DNA of 8,359 nt, taken from a bacterium (Candidatus Ratteibacteria) CG_4_9_14_3_um_filter_41_21. GTDB taxonomy: Bacteria > Ratteibacteria > UBA8468. Under the pieces are notes generated by a model. It searched no databases and was not told where the DNA came from. It worked only from the letters and a program-made list of their open reading frames with translations. Location of the stretch: positions 1-8,359 of the forward strand of contig PFWI01000267.1 in NCBI GenBank assembly GCA_002791075.1, in the 5' to 3' direction. A program made the translations under genes and the position numbers. Positions within the stretch are counted from its first letter, which is position 1; each line of letters opens with the position of its first letter. Below are positions 1 through 6,920 of this stretch, piece by piece.

Positions 1-55
1 AACCACGAATTTATCGAATTTTACGAATTAGAGTAATTCGCGTTAATTCGTGGTT
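1..55. repeat. Short inverted repeat of the CACGAATT family
   Basis: AACCACGAATT at 1-11 is matched by its exact reverse complement AATTCGTGGTT at 45-55. Between them lie further CGAATT, ACGAATTA and AATTCGCG units. The same arms recur in the large mirror repeat around 7014-7026 and 7172-7184. It lies just downstream of the last gene of the left block (stop at 110-112) and is cut by the window edge. No run of T follows it in the transcription direction, so it is not an obvious intrinsic terminator. The interval 56-109 shows nothing recognisable. Confidence 0.75.
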
Positions 56-109
56 AGAAAAAGGAAATTCCTATGCAATTTTAAATTATATTCTTATTTA
101 AGAAAGAAA

Positions 110-1216
110 TCAAGCTTTTCCCTTTTTAGCGACATTCATCAAAATAACAATGACCAGAAAAATAAAACCAACCTGAGTTAAAATCAAGAAAATTTCAGCC
201 TGATTTATACTGCGCAGGATTAGAGAGCCAATGCCTAAAGTAAAAGCCAAAAAATAGATGAGAAGCACCGCCTCCTTTTGGCTGAAACCCAGGTTTAAAA
301 GCCGGTGATGAAGATGGTCTTTCCCCACATACGAAAGCCATTGCGAGAAGCTAGTAGTTCTCTTTGCTCCAATGCGGGAGATAGTTATATAAATCATATC
401 AAAGATGGGAATACTTAGAATCAGGATTGGCGTGCCCAATGCGACCAGGGGATTATTCTCAGCCCATCCCCCCATTACCGCTATGGCTGCCAAAAAAAAG
501 CCAATGAAGGTACTGCCGCTATCTCCCAAAAAGATTTTTGCCGGATGAGAATTATAACCTAAAAACCCGGCCAGAGTGCCCGCAAGTACAATTGATAAAT
601 AAGCAAGATAGATTTGCCCGCTTTCTAAAGCAATGACCAGGAAGAACAAAGAGGCAATAATACCCAATCCCGTCACCAAGCCATCCAGGCCATCCAGGAA
701 ATTGATAGCGTTAGTAATCCCTACTATCCAGAGAATGGTGAGCAGAGACGCTAAGATTTTCCCCCACCAGAAACCGGGATAAGGAAAACTCAAAACTACT
801 CCATAATGGATGAGAAGAAGAACGGCAAAGATTTGAACTCCTAACTTTAAAGCCGCAGGTAACTCCTTGATGTCATCAAAAAGACCTAAAGCGAAAATTA
901 GACTGGTTGCTAAAACTACTCCTTTTAATTGTAAAGAGAAATGGAAGTTATAGAGAATAACCAGAACAAAGGAAAGATAGACCGCCCCTCCACCTAACCG
1001 AGGAATTGGGCTCTTGTGGATTTTTCTTTTGTCGGGATAGTCTATTATTTTTCTTTTTAAAGCAATCCATCTTGCTGCCGGCGTTAAAAGAAAAGCAAAA
1101 AGAAAAGAGAGGGAAAATAAATAAGCCCAGTAGATAATCTTGCCCGCAAACCATCCTTTTAGAGAGAGAAGAGTTATTATTAAAAAGAAAGGAAGCAATT
1201 TTTTAAAAGATTTCAT
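110..1216 (-). CDS. WecA/TagO-like undecaprenyl-phosphate sugar-1-phosphate transferase
   Basis: This polytopic membrane enzyme of the MraY/WecA family (368 aa) should move a sugar-1-phosphate, usually GlcNAc-1-phosphate, from a UDP-sugar onto undecaprenyl phosphate. That is the first step of O-antigen, teichoic-acid-like or other envelope glycans. Visible family motifs are DYPDKRKIHKSPIPRLGG (59-76), the Asp pair GLFDDI (D114, D115), NAINFLDGLDGL (169-180; D175, D178), KIFLGDSGS (227-235; D232) and the cytoplasmic DHLHHRL (300-306). About ten hydrophobic segments run through the protein. The His-rich loop and the length favour WecA/TagO over MraY, but the sugar cannot be read from sequence. 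Its ATG overlaps the end of argD by 14 nt, so it is probably translationally coupled as the last gene of the unit. No glycosyltransferase genes are visible nearby. Confidence 0.9.
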   Translation of the reverse strand: MKSFKKLLPFFLIITLLSLKGWFAGKIIYWAYLFSLSFLFAFLLTPAARWIALKRKIIDYPDKRKIHKSPIPRLGGGAVYLSFVLVILYNFHFSLQLKGVVLATSLIFALGLFDDIKELPAALKLGVQIFAVLLLIHYGVVLSFPYPGFWWGKILASLLTILWIVGITNAINFLDGLDGLVTGLGIIASLFFLVIALESGQIYLAYLSIVLAGTLAGFLGYNSHPAKIFLGDSGSTFIGFFLAAIAVMGGWAENNPLVALGTPILILSIPIFDMIYITISRIGAKRTTSFSQWLSYVGKDHLHHRLLNLGFSQKEAVLLIYFLAFTLGIGSLILRSINQAEIFLILTQVGFIFLVIVILMNVAKKGKA

Positions 1217-2390
1217 TTCGAATAGATTTATCTAAAATAGCAATGGCTGTATCAATTTCCTTTTTGCTAACCGTTAAAGGGGGCATAATACGCAAAATTT
1301 TCTCCTGGGTGCAATTGATTAAAAGACCGTTTTTCAAAGCTTTCTCTACAATCCCTTGACCGGATATTTTTAGCTCTAGGCCAAGCATCAATCCCAGCCC
1401 CCTGATTTCTTTGATAAAAGAGTATTTCTTTTTTAAATCTTCCAATTTCTTCCTAAGATATTCACCCATTCTCTTAACATTTTCCAGGAGATGTTCCTTC
1501 TCGATTGTCTCTATTACCGCAAGAGCCGCCGAGCAAGCCAAGGGACTGCCGCCAAAGGTAGAAGCATGCGTCCCCGGACCCATTAAATCAGCAATCTTAT
1601 TTTTGGCAATGAGGGCGCCAATCGGAAACCCTCCCCCTAAAGTTTTGGCTAAGGTTATAATATCCGGGAGAATTCCAAAATTCTGATAGCAGAAAAACTC
1701 ACCGGTCCTGCCCATCCCGGTCTGCACCTCATCAAAAATCAGCAGAATTTTCTTCTGGTCGCAGAGTTTTCTTAAAGAAAGCAGATAATCTTTTTTAGCC
1801 ACATTAATCCCTCCTTCTCCCTGAATCAGCTCTAAGAAGATGGCTACGGTTTTTTTGGTAATTGCATTTTGAATGCTCTTGATGTCATTGAAGGGAACTA
1901 TTTTGAATCCTCCGGGTAAAGGTGAAAAACCTTTCTTTACTTTCTTTTGGCCGGTTAAGGTAAGGGTAGCCAGGCTTCGACCATGAAAGGAATTCTCCAT
2001 CGAAATAATCTCATGCTGATTCTCATTTTTCCCATAAAGGCGAGCTAATTTAATGGCGGCTTCATTTGCCTCGGCTCCTGAATTGCAAAAGAAACATTTC
2101 CCGCCAAAAGAAATCATTGATAATTTTTTTGCTAATTCTCCCTGCAACTGATTATAGTAATTATTGGGGATATGGAGAATAATTTGGCTTTGTTTTCTAA
2201 TTGCAGCCATAACCTTTGGCGGACAATGCCCCAAACCGCTTACCGCCCATCCCGGGAAAAAGTCAAGATATTTTTTCCCTTTAATATCCCAAACTTTTAC
2301 TCCTTTGCCCCTGGCAATTACCAGTGGATATTGTTTATAACAAGGAATGACGAATTTCTTATAAAGAGAAAAAACTCTTTGCTCTTTCAT
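1203..2390 (-). CDS. argD: Acetylornithine aminotransferase
   Basis: A 395-aa class-III PLP-dependent aminotransferase, expected to convert N-acetylglutamate semialdehyde and glutamate to N-acetylornithine and 2-oxoglutarate in the cytoplasmic arginine pathway. Visible motifs are the cofactor phosphate-binding NSGAEANE (103-110), SFHGRS (134-139), ELIQGEGGINVA (187-198), FDEVQTGMGRTG with the PLP-ring Asp D220, and LAKTLGGGFPIG with the Schiff-base lysine K249, followed by HASTFGGSPLAC. Length is normal for ArgD. The ATG lies 4 nt after the argB stop, with an AAGGA sequence about 12 nt upstream. Placement directly after argB supports acetylornithine rather than another omega-amino substrate. 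Similar enzymes can also serve as succinyldiaminopimelate aminotransferase or as LysJ, and sequence motifs alone do not exclude this. Confidence 0.93.
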   Translation of the reverse strand: MKEQRVFSLYKKFVIPCYKQYPLVIARGKGVKVWDIKGKKYLDFFPGWAVSGLGHCPPKVMAAIRKQSQIILHIPNNYYNQLQGELAKKLSMISFGGKCFFCNSGAEANEAAIKLARLYGKNENQHEIISMENSFHGRSLATLTLTGQKKVKKGFSPLPGGFKIVPFNDIKSIQNAITKKTVAIFLELIQGEGGINVAKKDYLLSLRKLCDQKKILLIFDEVQTGMGRTGEFFCYQNFGILPDIITLAKTLGGGFPIGALIAKNKIADLMGPGTHASTFGGSPLACSAALAVIETIEKEHLLENVKRMGEYLRKKLEDLKKKYSFIKEIRGLGLMLGLELKISGQGIVEKALKNGLLINCTQEKILRIMPPLTVSKKEIDTAIAILDKSIRNEIF

Positions 2391-2394
2391 TTTT

Positions 2395-3264
2395 TTATTT
2401 TTCCTTTTTCAATACAATTTCAGTGCCAATGCCCTGATCGGTAAAGATTTCCAGAAGAAGGCTATGAGCAAGATAGCCGTCAACAATATGCACCTTCTTT
2501 ACCCCCTTTTCCAGACTCCTAATCCCCGCTCTTACCTTGGGAAGCATCCCTTCGGAAATTACCTTCTCCTTAATCAAACCTTTTGCCTCTTTCTCGGATA
2601 GAATAGAAATGAGCGTTTTAGGATTATTGGGATTACGCATAATACCTTTAACATTAGTAATAAAAACAAGTTTTTCGGCTTTTATGGTTGAAGCAATTTC
2701 GGAAGCTGCGATATCCGCGTTAAGATTATAGAATTCTCCCTCTTCCCCTAAACCCAAGGGCGAAATCAGAGGGATAAAGCCATCATTGAGTAATTCTGCC
2801 AAAAGTTCCTTTCTCACTTGAACAATCTCCCCGACAAAGCCAAGGTCAGCTATTCTGGAGAAAGCTTTCCTGGCTCTAAAAAGTCCTTCTTCAGGCAAAA
2901 TGCCTTTTGCCTTTCCTTTGAATTCTTTGATCTGCTCAACCAAGCCCTGATTAAGCCCAATCAATACTTCTTTTACTATTCTGATGGTTTCTTGGTCAGT
3001 TATCCTTAATCCCTCTATAAATTTAACATCCTTCTTCTCAGCCATCAGTTTCTCGGTAATAAAACGCCCTCCCCCGTGAACAAGCAGCGGTTTCATCCCT
3101 ACCGAGGACATCAAGATAATATCCAGAAGAATAGACTTATTGATGGTTTCGTTTTTGATTAAATCACCACCATACTTAATTACCACTTCCTTATCTTTAA
3201 ATCTCTGAATATAAGGAAGAGATTCAATAAGGCTCTCCGCTTTTCTAATACTTTCCTGAATCAT
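2395..3264 (-). CDS. argB: Acetylglutamate kinase
   Basis: A 289-aa amino-acid kinase family enzyme that phosphorylates N-acetylglutamate with ATP, the second step of arginine synthesis. Features are the N-terminal helix ending LPYIQRF, the lysine of VIKYGG (K30), the glycine-rich LVHGGG (61-66), the substrate-binding FIEGLRITD (82-90), YNLNADIAAS (179-188), FITNVKGI and SEGMLPKV with K243, and the typical ending HIVDGYLAHSLLLEIFTDQGIGT. KYGGDLI differs slightly from the common KYGGNAM, and SEGM from the usual SGGM; both are minor. The ATG overlaps a TAA in another frame (TAATG) and is preceded by AGAGGA about 11 nt upstream. No argC, argJ, argF or argG is in the window, so the pathway must be completed elsewhere. 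Arginine feedback sensitivity cannot be judged from sequence alone. Confidence 0.94.
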   Translation of the reverse strand: MIQESIRKAESLIESLPYIQRFKDKEVVIKYGGDLIKNETINKSILLDIILMSSVGMKPLLVHGGGRFITEKLMAEKKDVKFIEGLRITDQETIRIVKEVLIGLNQGLVEQIKEFKGKAKGILPEEGLFRARKAFSRIADLGFVGEIVQVRKELLAELLNDGFIPLISPLGLGEEGEFYNLNADIAASEIASTIKAEKLVFITNVKGIMRNPNNPKTLISILSEKEAKGLIKEKVISEGMLPKVRAGIRSLEKGVKKVHIVDGYLAHSLLLEIFTDQGIGTEIVLKKEK

Positions 3265-3340
3265 TAAATGAGCTTTCCTCTGACTTCTTCGGTAAGTTTA
3301 TTAAAGGTAGGGTTGTCTATAGCGAATTTTCTTCATTCCT

Positions 3341-3763
3341 CTATTCTGTGGTATCAGTACTGGTTACTTCAGAATTAGTTCTCTGACAGTTTCCTTCAAA
3401 GACCGCTCCCTCTTCAATCAAGAGTTGAGAACATTTTATATCCCCTTTGACCCTCGCCGAAGAGAACATCTCGAGATTTTGAGAAGCGCTGATATTGCCG
3501 GTAACTTTACCTCCTACAAGAATAGTTCCTGCAATAATATCCCCTTCGATTACTCCGCTCTTTCCAATAATAATGCTATCTGCTCCCGAGATATCACCGT
3601 GAAGATGGCCATCTATGCGAATAATGCCCTTATCTTTAAGAAAGATATTGCCATTTAGTTCCGCAGATGAGCCAACAATGGTATCTACCCTGCTAATTTT
3701 TCTATTGTTTCTATTATCTTTCTTTTTGCTTAACCAACTCCATTTCTTTTTCTTCTCCATCAT
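3341..3763 (-). CDS. Bactofilin (polymer-forming cytoskeletal protein)
   Basis: A small 140-aa protein with the bactofilin pattern: a very basic N-terminal tail (MMEKKKKWSWLSKKKDNRNN), a central domain of about residues 25-125 made of short glycine-spaced beta strands (for example GIIRIDGHLHGDI, GVIEGDIIAG, GGKVTGNIS, ARVKGDIKCSQL), and a polar Ser/Thr/Glu-rich tail. Bactofilins polymerise without nucleotide into membrane-associated filaments that position cell-wall enzymes. The aromatic/basic N-terminus could be the membrane-binding element (inference). The start ATG lies inside the end of the M23 peptidase gene (50-nt overlap), so the two are surely co-transcribed and probably coupled. In other bacteria (for example CcmA with Csd1/Csd2 of Helicobacter and BacA with LmdC of Hyphomonas) bactofilins act with M23 peptidases in cell-shape control. 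Confidence 0.9.
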   Translation of the reverse strand: MMEKKKKWSWLSKKKDNRNNRKISRVDTIVGSSAELNGNIFLKDKGIIRIDGHLHGDISGADSIIIGKSGVIEGDIIAGTILVGGKVTGNISASQNLEMFSSARVKGDIKCSQLLIEEGAVFEGNCQRTNSEVTSTDTTE

Positions 3764-4631
3764 CGGTCATTTTTAGACACATATATTGCCAGGGATTTAC
3801 CCTTTTATTTTTGACCCAGATTTCATAATGTAAATGACTGCCGGTGGAAAGACCAGTATCACCCATTAAAGCAATCGTTTGACCCCGGCTGACTCGCTCC
3901 CCCTTCTTTACCAAAATTTTCCCGCAATGAGCAAACCGGGTAGAAATCCCTTCTCTATGGCGAATCGTTAAAAATTTGCCAAACATCCTGTCCCATTCTA
4001 TGTTAAAGACTACTCCATCTGCAGGCGCTTTAATTGGAGTACCGGAAACATTGGCGATGTCAACTGCCGGATGGAATTCTCTTCGCCCAGAAAATGGATT
4101 AATCCGGTAGCCATAGCCAGAGGTAATTCTTCCTTCGGTCGGCCAGATTAAGGGAGTTGTTTTAATGGTGGTAAAATTTTCCTTACGTCCTTTTGCTTCC
4201 TCTTTTAATAAAGCAAGATTTTGCTTGAATTCCTCCCGGGTTAAAGGAAGGGGGTCCTCTAAGATAGAACCTCCACCTTGCCCTTGATACTCAGAAACAT
4301 TCTTTGGGGATTTAGGCCTTAATTTTAATAATAAAAGAACCTCTTTTTCCATCTCTTCCAGGTCCGCAGCTAACCCCCTGACCTTAATAATCTCCTGGCC
4401 AAAATATTCATTTTTGCTTTTGAGATTCTTACTAATTTCCCTGGTCTGGAAGTAATTGATATGCCGGGTAATAATAAAGACGGTTAATCCTCCCATACCA
4501 GACACGACCAAAACTAAAAAACTCATCAAAAAAACGGAAAGTTTTATCCTTAGCGGCTGGGTACTATGATGAGGAATAATCATAAAGGTAATCTCTCTTC
4601 TCAGATTTTTGAATAATCGGCGTCTCTTCAT
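3714..4631 (-). CDS. Membrane-anchored M23 (lysostaphin-type) peptidoglycan endopeptidase
   Basis: A 305-aa protein with a short basic cytoplasmic N-terminus, one membrane segment (about residues 30-56), a predicted coiled-coil or alpha-helical linker (about 60-105 and 130-150), and a C-terminal M23 metallopeptidase domain (about 162-282). The zinc ligands are visible: H187 and D191 in HPAVD, and H268 in HLH. H235 in RFAHCG is the usual catalytic His. All expected residues are present, so it should be active on peptidoglycan cross-links outside the membrane. The cytoplasmic tail overlaps the bactofilin gene, and the pair matches the known bactofilin/M23 shape module. A consensus promoter places the likely transcript start only a few bases before the ATG. 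An in-frame ATG at 4583 with an AGAGAG-type ribosome site 9 nt upstream is an alternative start that would keep the membrane segment. Confidence 0.9.
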   Translation of the reverse strand: MKRRRLFKNLRREITFMIIPHHSTQPLRIKLSVFLMSFLVLVVSGMGGLTVFIITRHINYFQTREISKNLKSKNEYFGQEIIKVRGLAADLEEMEKEVLLLLKLRPKSPKNVSEYQGQGGGSILEDPLPLTREEFKQNLALLKEEAKGRKENFTTIKTTPLIWPTEGRITSGYGYRINPFSGRREFHPAVDIANVSGTPIKAPADGVVFNIEWDRMFGKFLTIRHREGISTRFAHCGKILVKKGERVSRGQTIALMGDTGLSTGSHLHYEIWVKNKRVNPWQYMCLKMTDDGEEKEMELVKQKER

Positions 4632-4640
4632 ATTTAATCT

Positions 4641-4669
4641 ATTATAACTCTTTCTTTTTTAAAAGTCAA
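4641..4669 (-). promoter_or_regulatory. Consensus sigma-70-type promoter for the M23-bactofilin-arg unit
   Basis: Read on the minus strand, TTGACT (4669-4664) is followed by an exact 17-nt spacer and a perfect TATAAT (4646-4641). The -35 box overlaps the TGA stop of the upstream pterin-synthase-like gene. Predicted transcription start is about 4634-4635, only 3-4 nt before the ATG at 4631. This defines a separate start for the downstream five-gene unit. No operator-like repeat is visible around it. Confidence 0.75.
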
Positions 4670-5037
4670 CTGAAATAAGAAGCGGTGGAGCCTTCACTTT
4701 CCCAGACGGTAACCTTATTTATTTTGATTTTTTTATTTTTAGCAAAAAGAACTTTTAGTTTTTGATAAAGATAGCCAGCGATATTCTCGGAGGTAGGACC
4801 AATTTTCTTAAAGAATGGAAGTTCATTCAAGTAACTATGGTCAAGGGGTTCTGCCACTTTTTTTAACCTTCTTTTCGCCTCCTTAAAATCCAGAACAATT
4901 CCTGCTTTGTTCAATTCATTTGCCGACAGGAAAAGCTGGACTTTCCAGTTATGTCCATGGAGATTTTCGCATTTTTTGTTTCCCACTTTAAGCCGATGCG
5001 CCGCCGAAAAACTTGTTTCTACCATCAATTCAAACAT
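4666..5037 (-). CDS. queD: QueD / 6-pyruvoyl-tetrahydropterin synthase family protein
   Basis: A small T-fold enzyme (about 123 aa from the chosen start) acting on dihydroneopterin triphosphate. QueD makes 6-carboxy-tetrahydropterin for queuosine-type tRNA modification. Zinc-binding histidines are visible in SAAHRL (counted H14) and HGH (H27, H29). The nucleophile Cys is in CENLHGH, and the C-terminal WESEGSTASY carries the substrate-anchoring Glu. The open frame extends to a TTG at 5046, but ATG 5037 (MFELMVETSFSAAHRL) matches the usual family start and overlaps the murI stop by 8 nt. CENLHGH satisfies both the CxxxHGH pattern of QueD (PTPS-I) and the ExxHGH pattern of folate-type PTPS-III, so a role in folate synthesis is possible. 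No other queuosine or folate gene is nearby. Confidence 0.85.
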   Translation of the reverse strand: MFELMVETSFSAAHRLKVGNKKCENLHGHNWKVQLFLSANELNKAGIVLDFKEAKRRLKKVAEPLDHSYLNELPFFKKIGPTSENIAGYLYQKLKVLFAKNKKIKINKVTVWESEGSTASYFS

Positions 5038-5890
5038 TTTGGTCAACTTGAATTATTTTAGCCTTAAAATCCCTCCCCAGAAATTGCCGGGAAATTTTTC
5101 TAAAATTGGGGACTTCATCACTAAAGAAAAAGTGATGCCCGGCGGGTTTTGTCCGACTCACCAGAAGTTTTCCTTCTTTTAAAATTTCTTTACTCATCCG
5201 AACTACCTCTTCGGCAGAATCAACCAGAGAAACCTTTCTTCCCATTTCTTTTCTGATTATTTTCTTCAAAAGCGGATAATGCGTGCAGCCCAAAATCAAG
5301 GTATCAACTTTATTCTTTTTTAATTCTTTAAGATAGTAATGGCAGATATCTTCAACAATCTTTCCCTTTAACCAATTTTCCTCCACTAAAACAACGAATA
5401 AGGGGCAAGCCCGGGCAAAAAAAGAAATTTCCCGACGGCGCCGATAAATCAGATGGAAATAGGCCTTACTTCTTATGGTCGCAATTGTCCCAATGATACC
5501 AATCCTCTGGTTCCTGGTAATCTCCAGAGCTTTGGCAACCGCTGGCTCTAAAACCCCAATGACGGGAAGAGAAGTCTCTTTGCGCAGAAGCGGGAGGGCA
5601 AGAGCAGAAATAGTATTGCAGGCAACGACAATCAACTTAGGGTCAAACTGAAGAAGAAAACGAAGATTCTGCAGAGCAAATTTAATCACCGTGGCTTTTG
5701 ATTTAGAGCCATAGGGAACTCTGGCGGTATCCCCGAAATAAACGATTTTTTCTTCCGGCAAACAGGCTAAAAATTGTTTAACCACCGTAAGTCCGCCAAT
5801 ACCGGAGTCAAAAATTCCAATGGGAGAATTACTCCTGGAAATAACGGATGATAGATTTATAAATTGTTTCGGCAATAACTTCTCGGACAT
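5030..5890 (-). CDS. murI: Glutamate racemase
   Basis: A cofactor-independent racemase (286 aa from ATG 5890) that makes D-glutamate for peptidoglycan. Family motifs are PIGIFDSGIGGLTV near the N-terminus, FGDTARVPYGSKS, the first catalytic cysteine in VVACNTISA, PVIGVLEPAV, and the second catalytic cysteine in LILGCTHYPLL. Both cysteines are present, so it should be active. The usual family start lies only a few residues before PIGIFDSG, so the ATG at 5890 gives an extension of about 20 residues and a 62-nt overlap with the amidase gene. A GAGGG sequence lies 8 nt before this ATG. The only other ordinary in-frame start before the domain is TTG at 5875. The start is therefore uncertain. Its place between amidase and QueD genes, with overlaps on both sides, indicates one transcript. 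Confidence 0.93.
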   Translation of the reverse strand: MSEKLLPKQFINLSSVISRSNSPIGIFDSGIGGLTVVKQFLACLPEEKIVYFGDTARVPYGSKSKATVIKFALQNLRFLLQFDPKLIVVACNTISALALPLLRKETSLPVIGVLEPAVAKALEITRNQRIGIIGTIATIRSKAYFHLIYRRRREISFFARACPLFVVLVEENWLKGKIVEDICHYYLKELKKNKVDTLILGCTHYPLLKKIIRKEMGRKVSLVDSAEEVVRMSKEILKEGKLLVSRTKPAGHHFFFSDEVPNFRKISRQFLGRDFKAKIIQVDQNV

Positions 5891-6920
5891 GAGGGTCCCT
5901 CAAATTCGCCTCAATATTGGGATTACAAATAAAACCGATCTCTACGAGGACCGAGGGCATTTGAGTATACTTAAGGACATAATAATTTTTTCTCTTAACG
6001 CCTCGATTGGGGATAATTAATCTCTTGGATAGTTCCTCTTGAATGAAACTTGCTAATCTTTCGCTCTCTTTTAAAACATAACCTTCATTTAACTCACGGA
6101 TAATTACTCCCAAATCAGCTTCATTTTTTAGATTATTATTTTCATCAATTTCCTTTGAACGGGGACAATAGGTCTCGAAACCATCAGCATCCCAGCGGTT
6201 ATAACGGGCAGAATTGGTATGGATAGAAAGAAAGAGGCTCGCCTTCTTTTCATTGGCAAATTTAATTCTTTGGGCCAAATCTTCTTTTGAATTTGAACCA
6301 AGTTCCTTATCCTCTTTCCGCGTCATCAAAACTACTAACTCTTTTCTTTTCCCTAACAGATTATTAAGTCTCAAAGCGATATCCAGGTTTACATCCTTTT
6401 CCCGGAGTCCATATTCACCAATAGCTCCGGGGTCTCTGCCCCCATGGCCGGGGTCCAGAACAATAATTTTCTTAGAACCTGAATTAGAAGAGGGCGTCAG
6501 GGCACCCTCAATTGAAGGGGATATCTTTTCTTTCTCGGCCTCAGAAGGAACTAAAACTTCAAGCCCATCCAAAATCTCCTTCATCGGAGCAAGAGGAACA
6601 ACAAAGATGCCCTCGCCTTCAAGAAATTGCGGAGGAGGTTCAATCCGTCTTTTCTTCCCGTCGACTAAAATGTCGTTACATCCGGCAATCAAAGAAATTT
6701 GGTGATTTTGATAAAAAAGGTAGGCTCGTCCTTCCGAAATGCCAAAACTTAATTGCGCGCCTAAAGTGGCGGCTAAATCATCCAGAGGCACAAACCTTAT
6801 TCCTTCCTTGATGTAAGTGGAAATATTATCCTTCTGAAGGTGTTCTTCTAAATTAACTTCTGAAATCAATAAAGAAGAAAGAAAAAAAAATATTAGCAAA
6901 AACAAAATATTTCTTTTCAT
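5829..6920 (-). CDS. Secreted N-acetylmuramoyl-L-alanine amidase (Amidase_3)
   Basis: A 363-aa exported zinc amidase that should cut the bond between MurNAc and L-Ala in peptidoglycan. Order of parts: a signal peptide or anchor (KR followed by a hydrophobic run, about 1-20); a copper-amine-oxidase-N-like wall-associated region (about 38-125, with ILVDGKKRRIEPPPQF and FVVPLAPMKEIL); a Ser/Pro linker; then the Amidase_3 domain (about 150-363). Catalytic and zinc residues are visible: H159 in LDPGHGG, E174 in GLREKD, H234 in SIHTNS and E327 in VLVEIGF. The open frame extends to a GTG at 6935, but ATG 6920 gives a proper signal peptide. No Shine-Dalgarno sequence is visible before it, and the whole upstream region is repeat sequence. 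It heads the overlapping amidase-murI-queD group. Confidence 0.92.
   Translation of the reverse strand: MKRNILFLLIFFFLSSLLISEVNLEEHLQKDNISTYIKEGIRFVPLDDLAATLGAQLSFGISEGRAYLFYQNHQISLIAGCNDILVDGKKRRIEPPPQFLEGEGIFVVPLAPMKEILDGLEVLVPSEAEKEKISPSIEGALTPSSNSGSKKIIVLDPGHGGRDPGAIGEYGLREKDVNLDIALRLNNLLGKRKELVVLMTRKEDKELGSNSKEDLAQRIKFANEKKASLFLSIHTNSARYNRWDADGFETYCPRSKEIDENNNLKNEADLGVIIRELNEGYVLKESERLASFIQEELSKRLIIPNRGVKRKNYYVLKYTQMPSVLVEIGFICNPNIEANLRDPHVREVIAETIYKSIIRYFQE

Noticed and set aside
1203..3264. argB-argD as lysine-pathway LysZ-LysJ
   Set aside because: The kinase has the usual acetylglutamate kinase motifs and ending, and no LysW or other alpha-aminoadipate gene is seen.
3299..3335. Small open frame MKKIRYRQPYL before argB as an arginine leader peptide
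   Set aside because: Its AGAGGA touches the ATG, only two Arg codons are present, and no attenuator hairpins follow.
6214..6811. Plus-strand open frames of 163 and 99 codons inside the amidase gene
   Set aside because: They are antisense shadows with no domain pattern, while the minus frame has all amidase catalytic residues.
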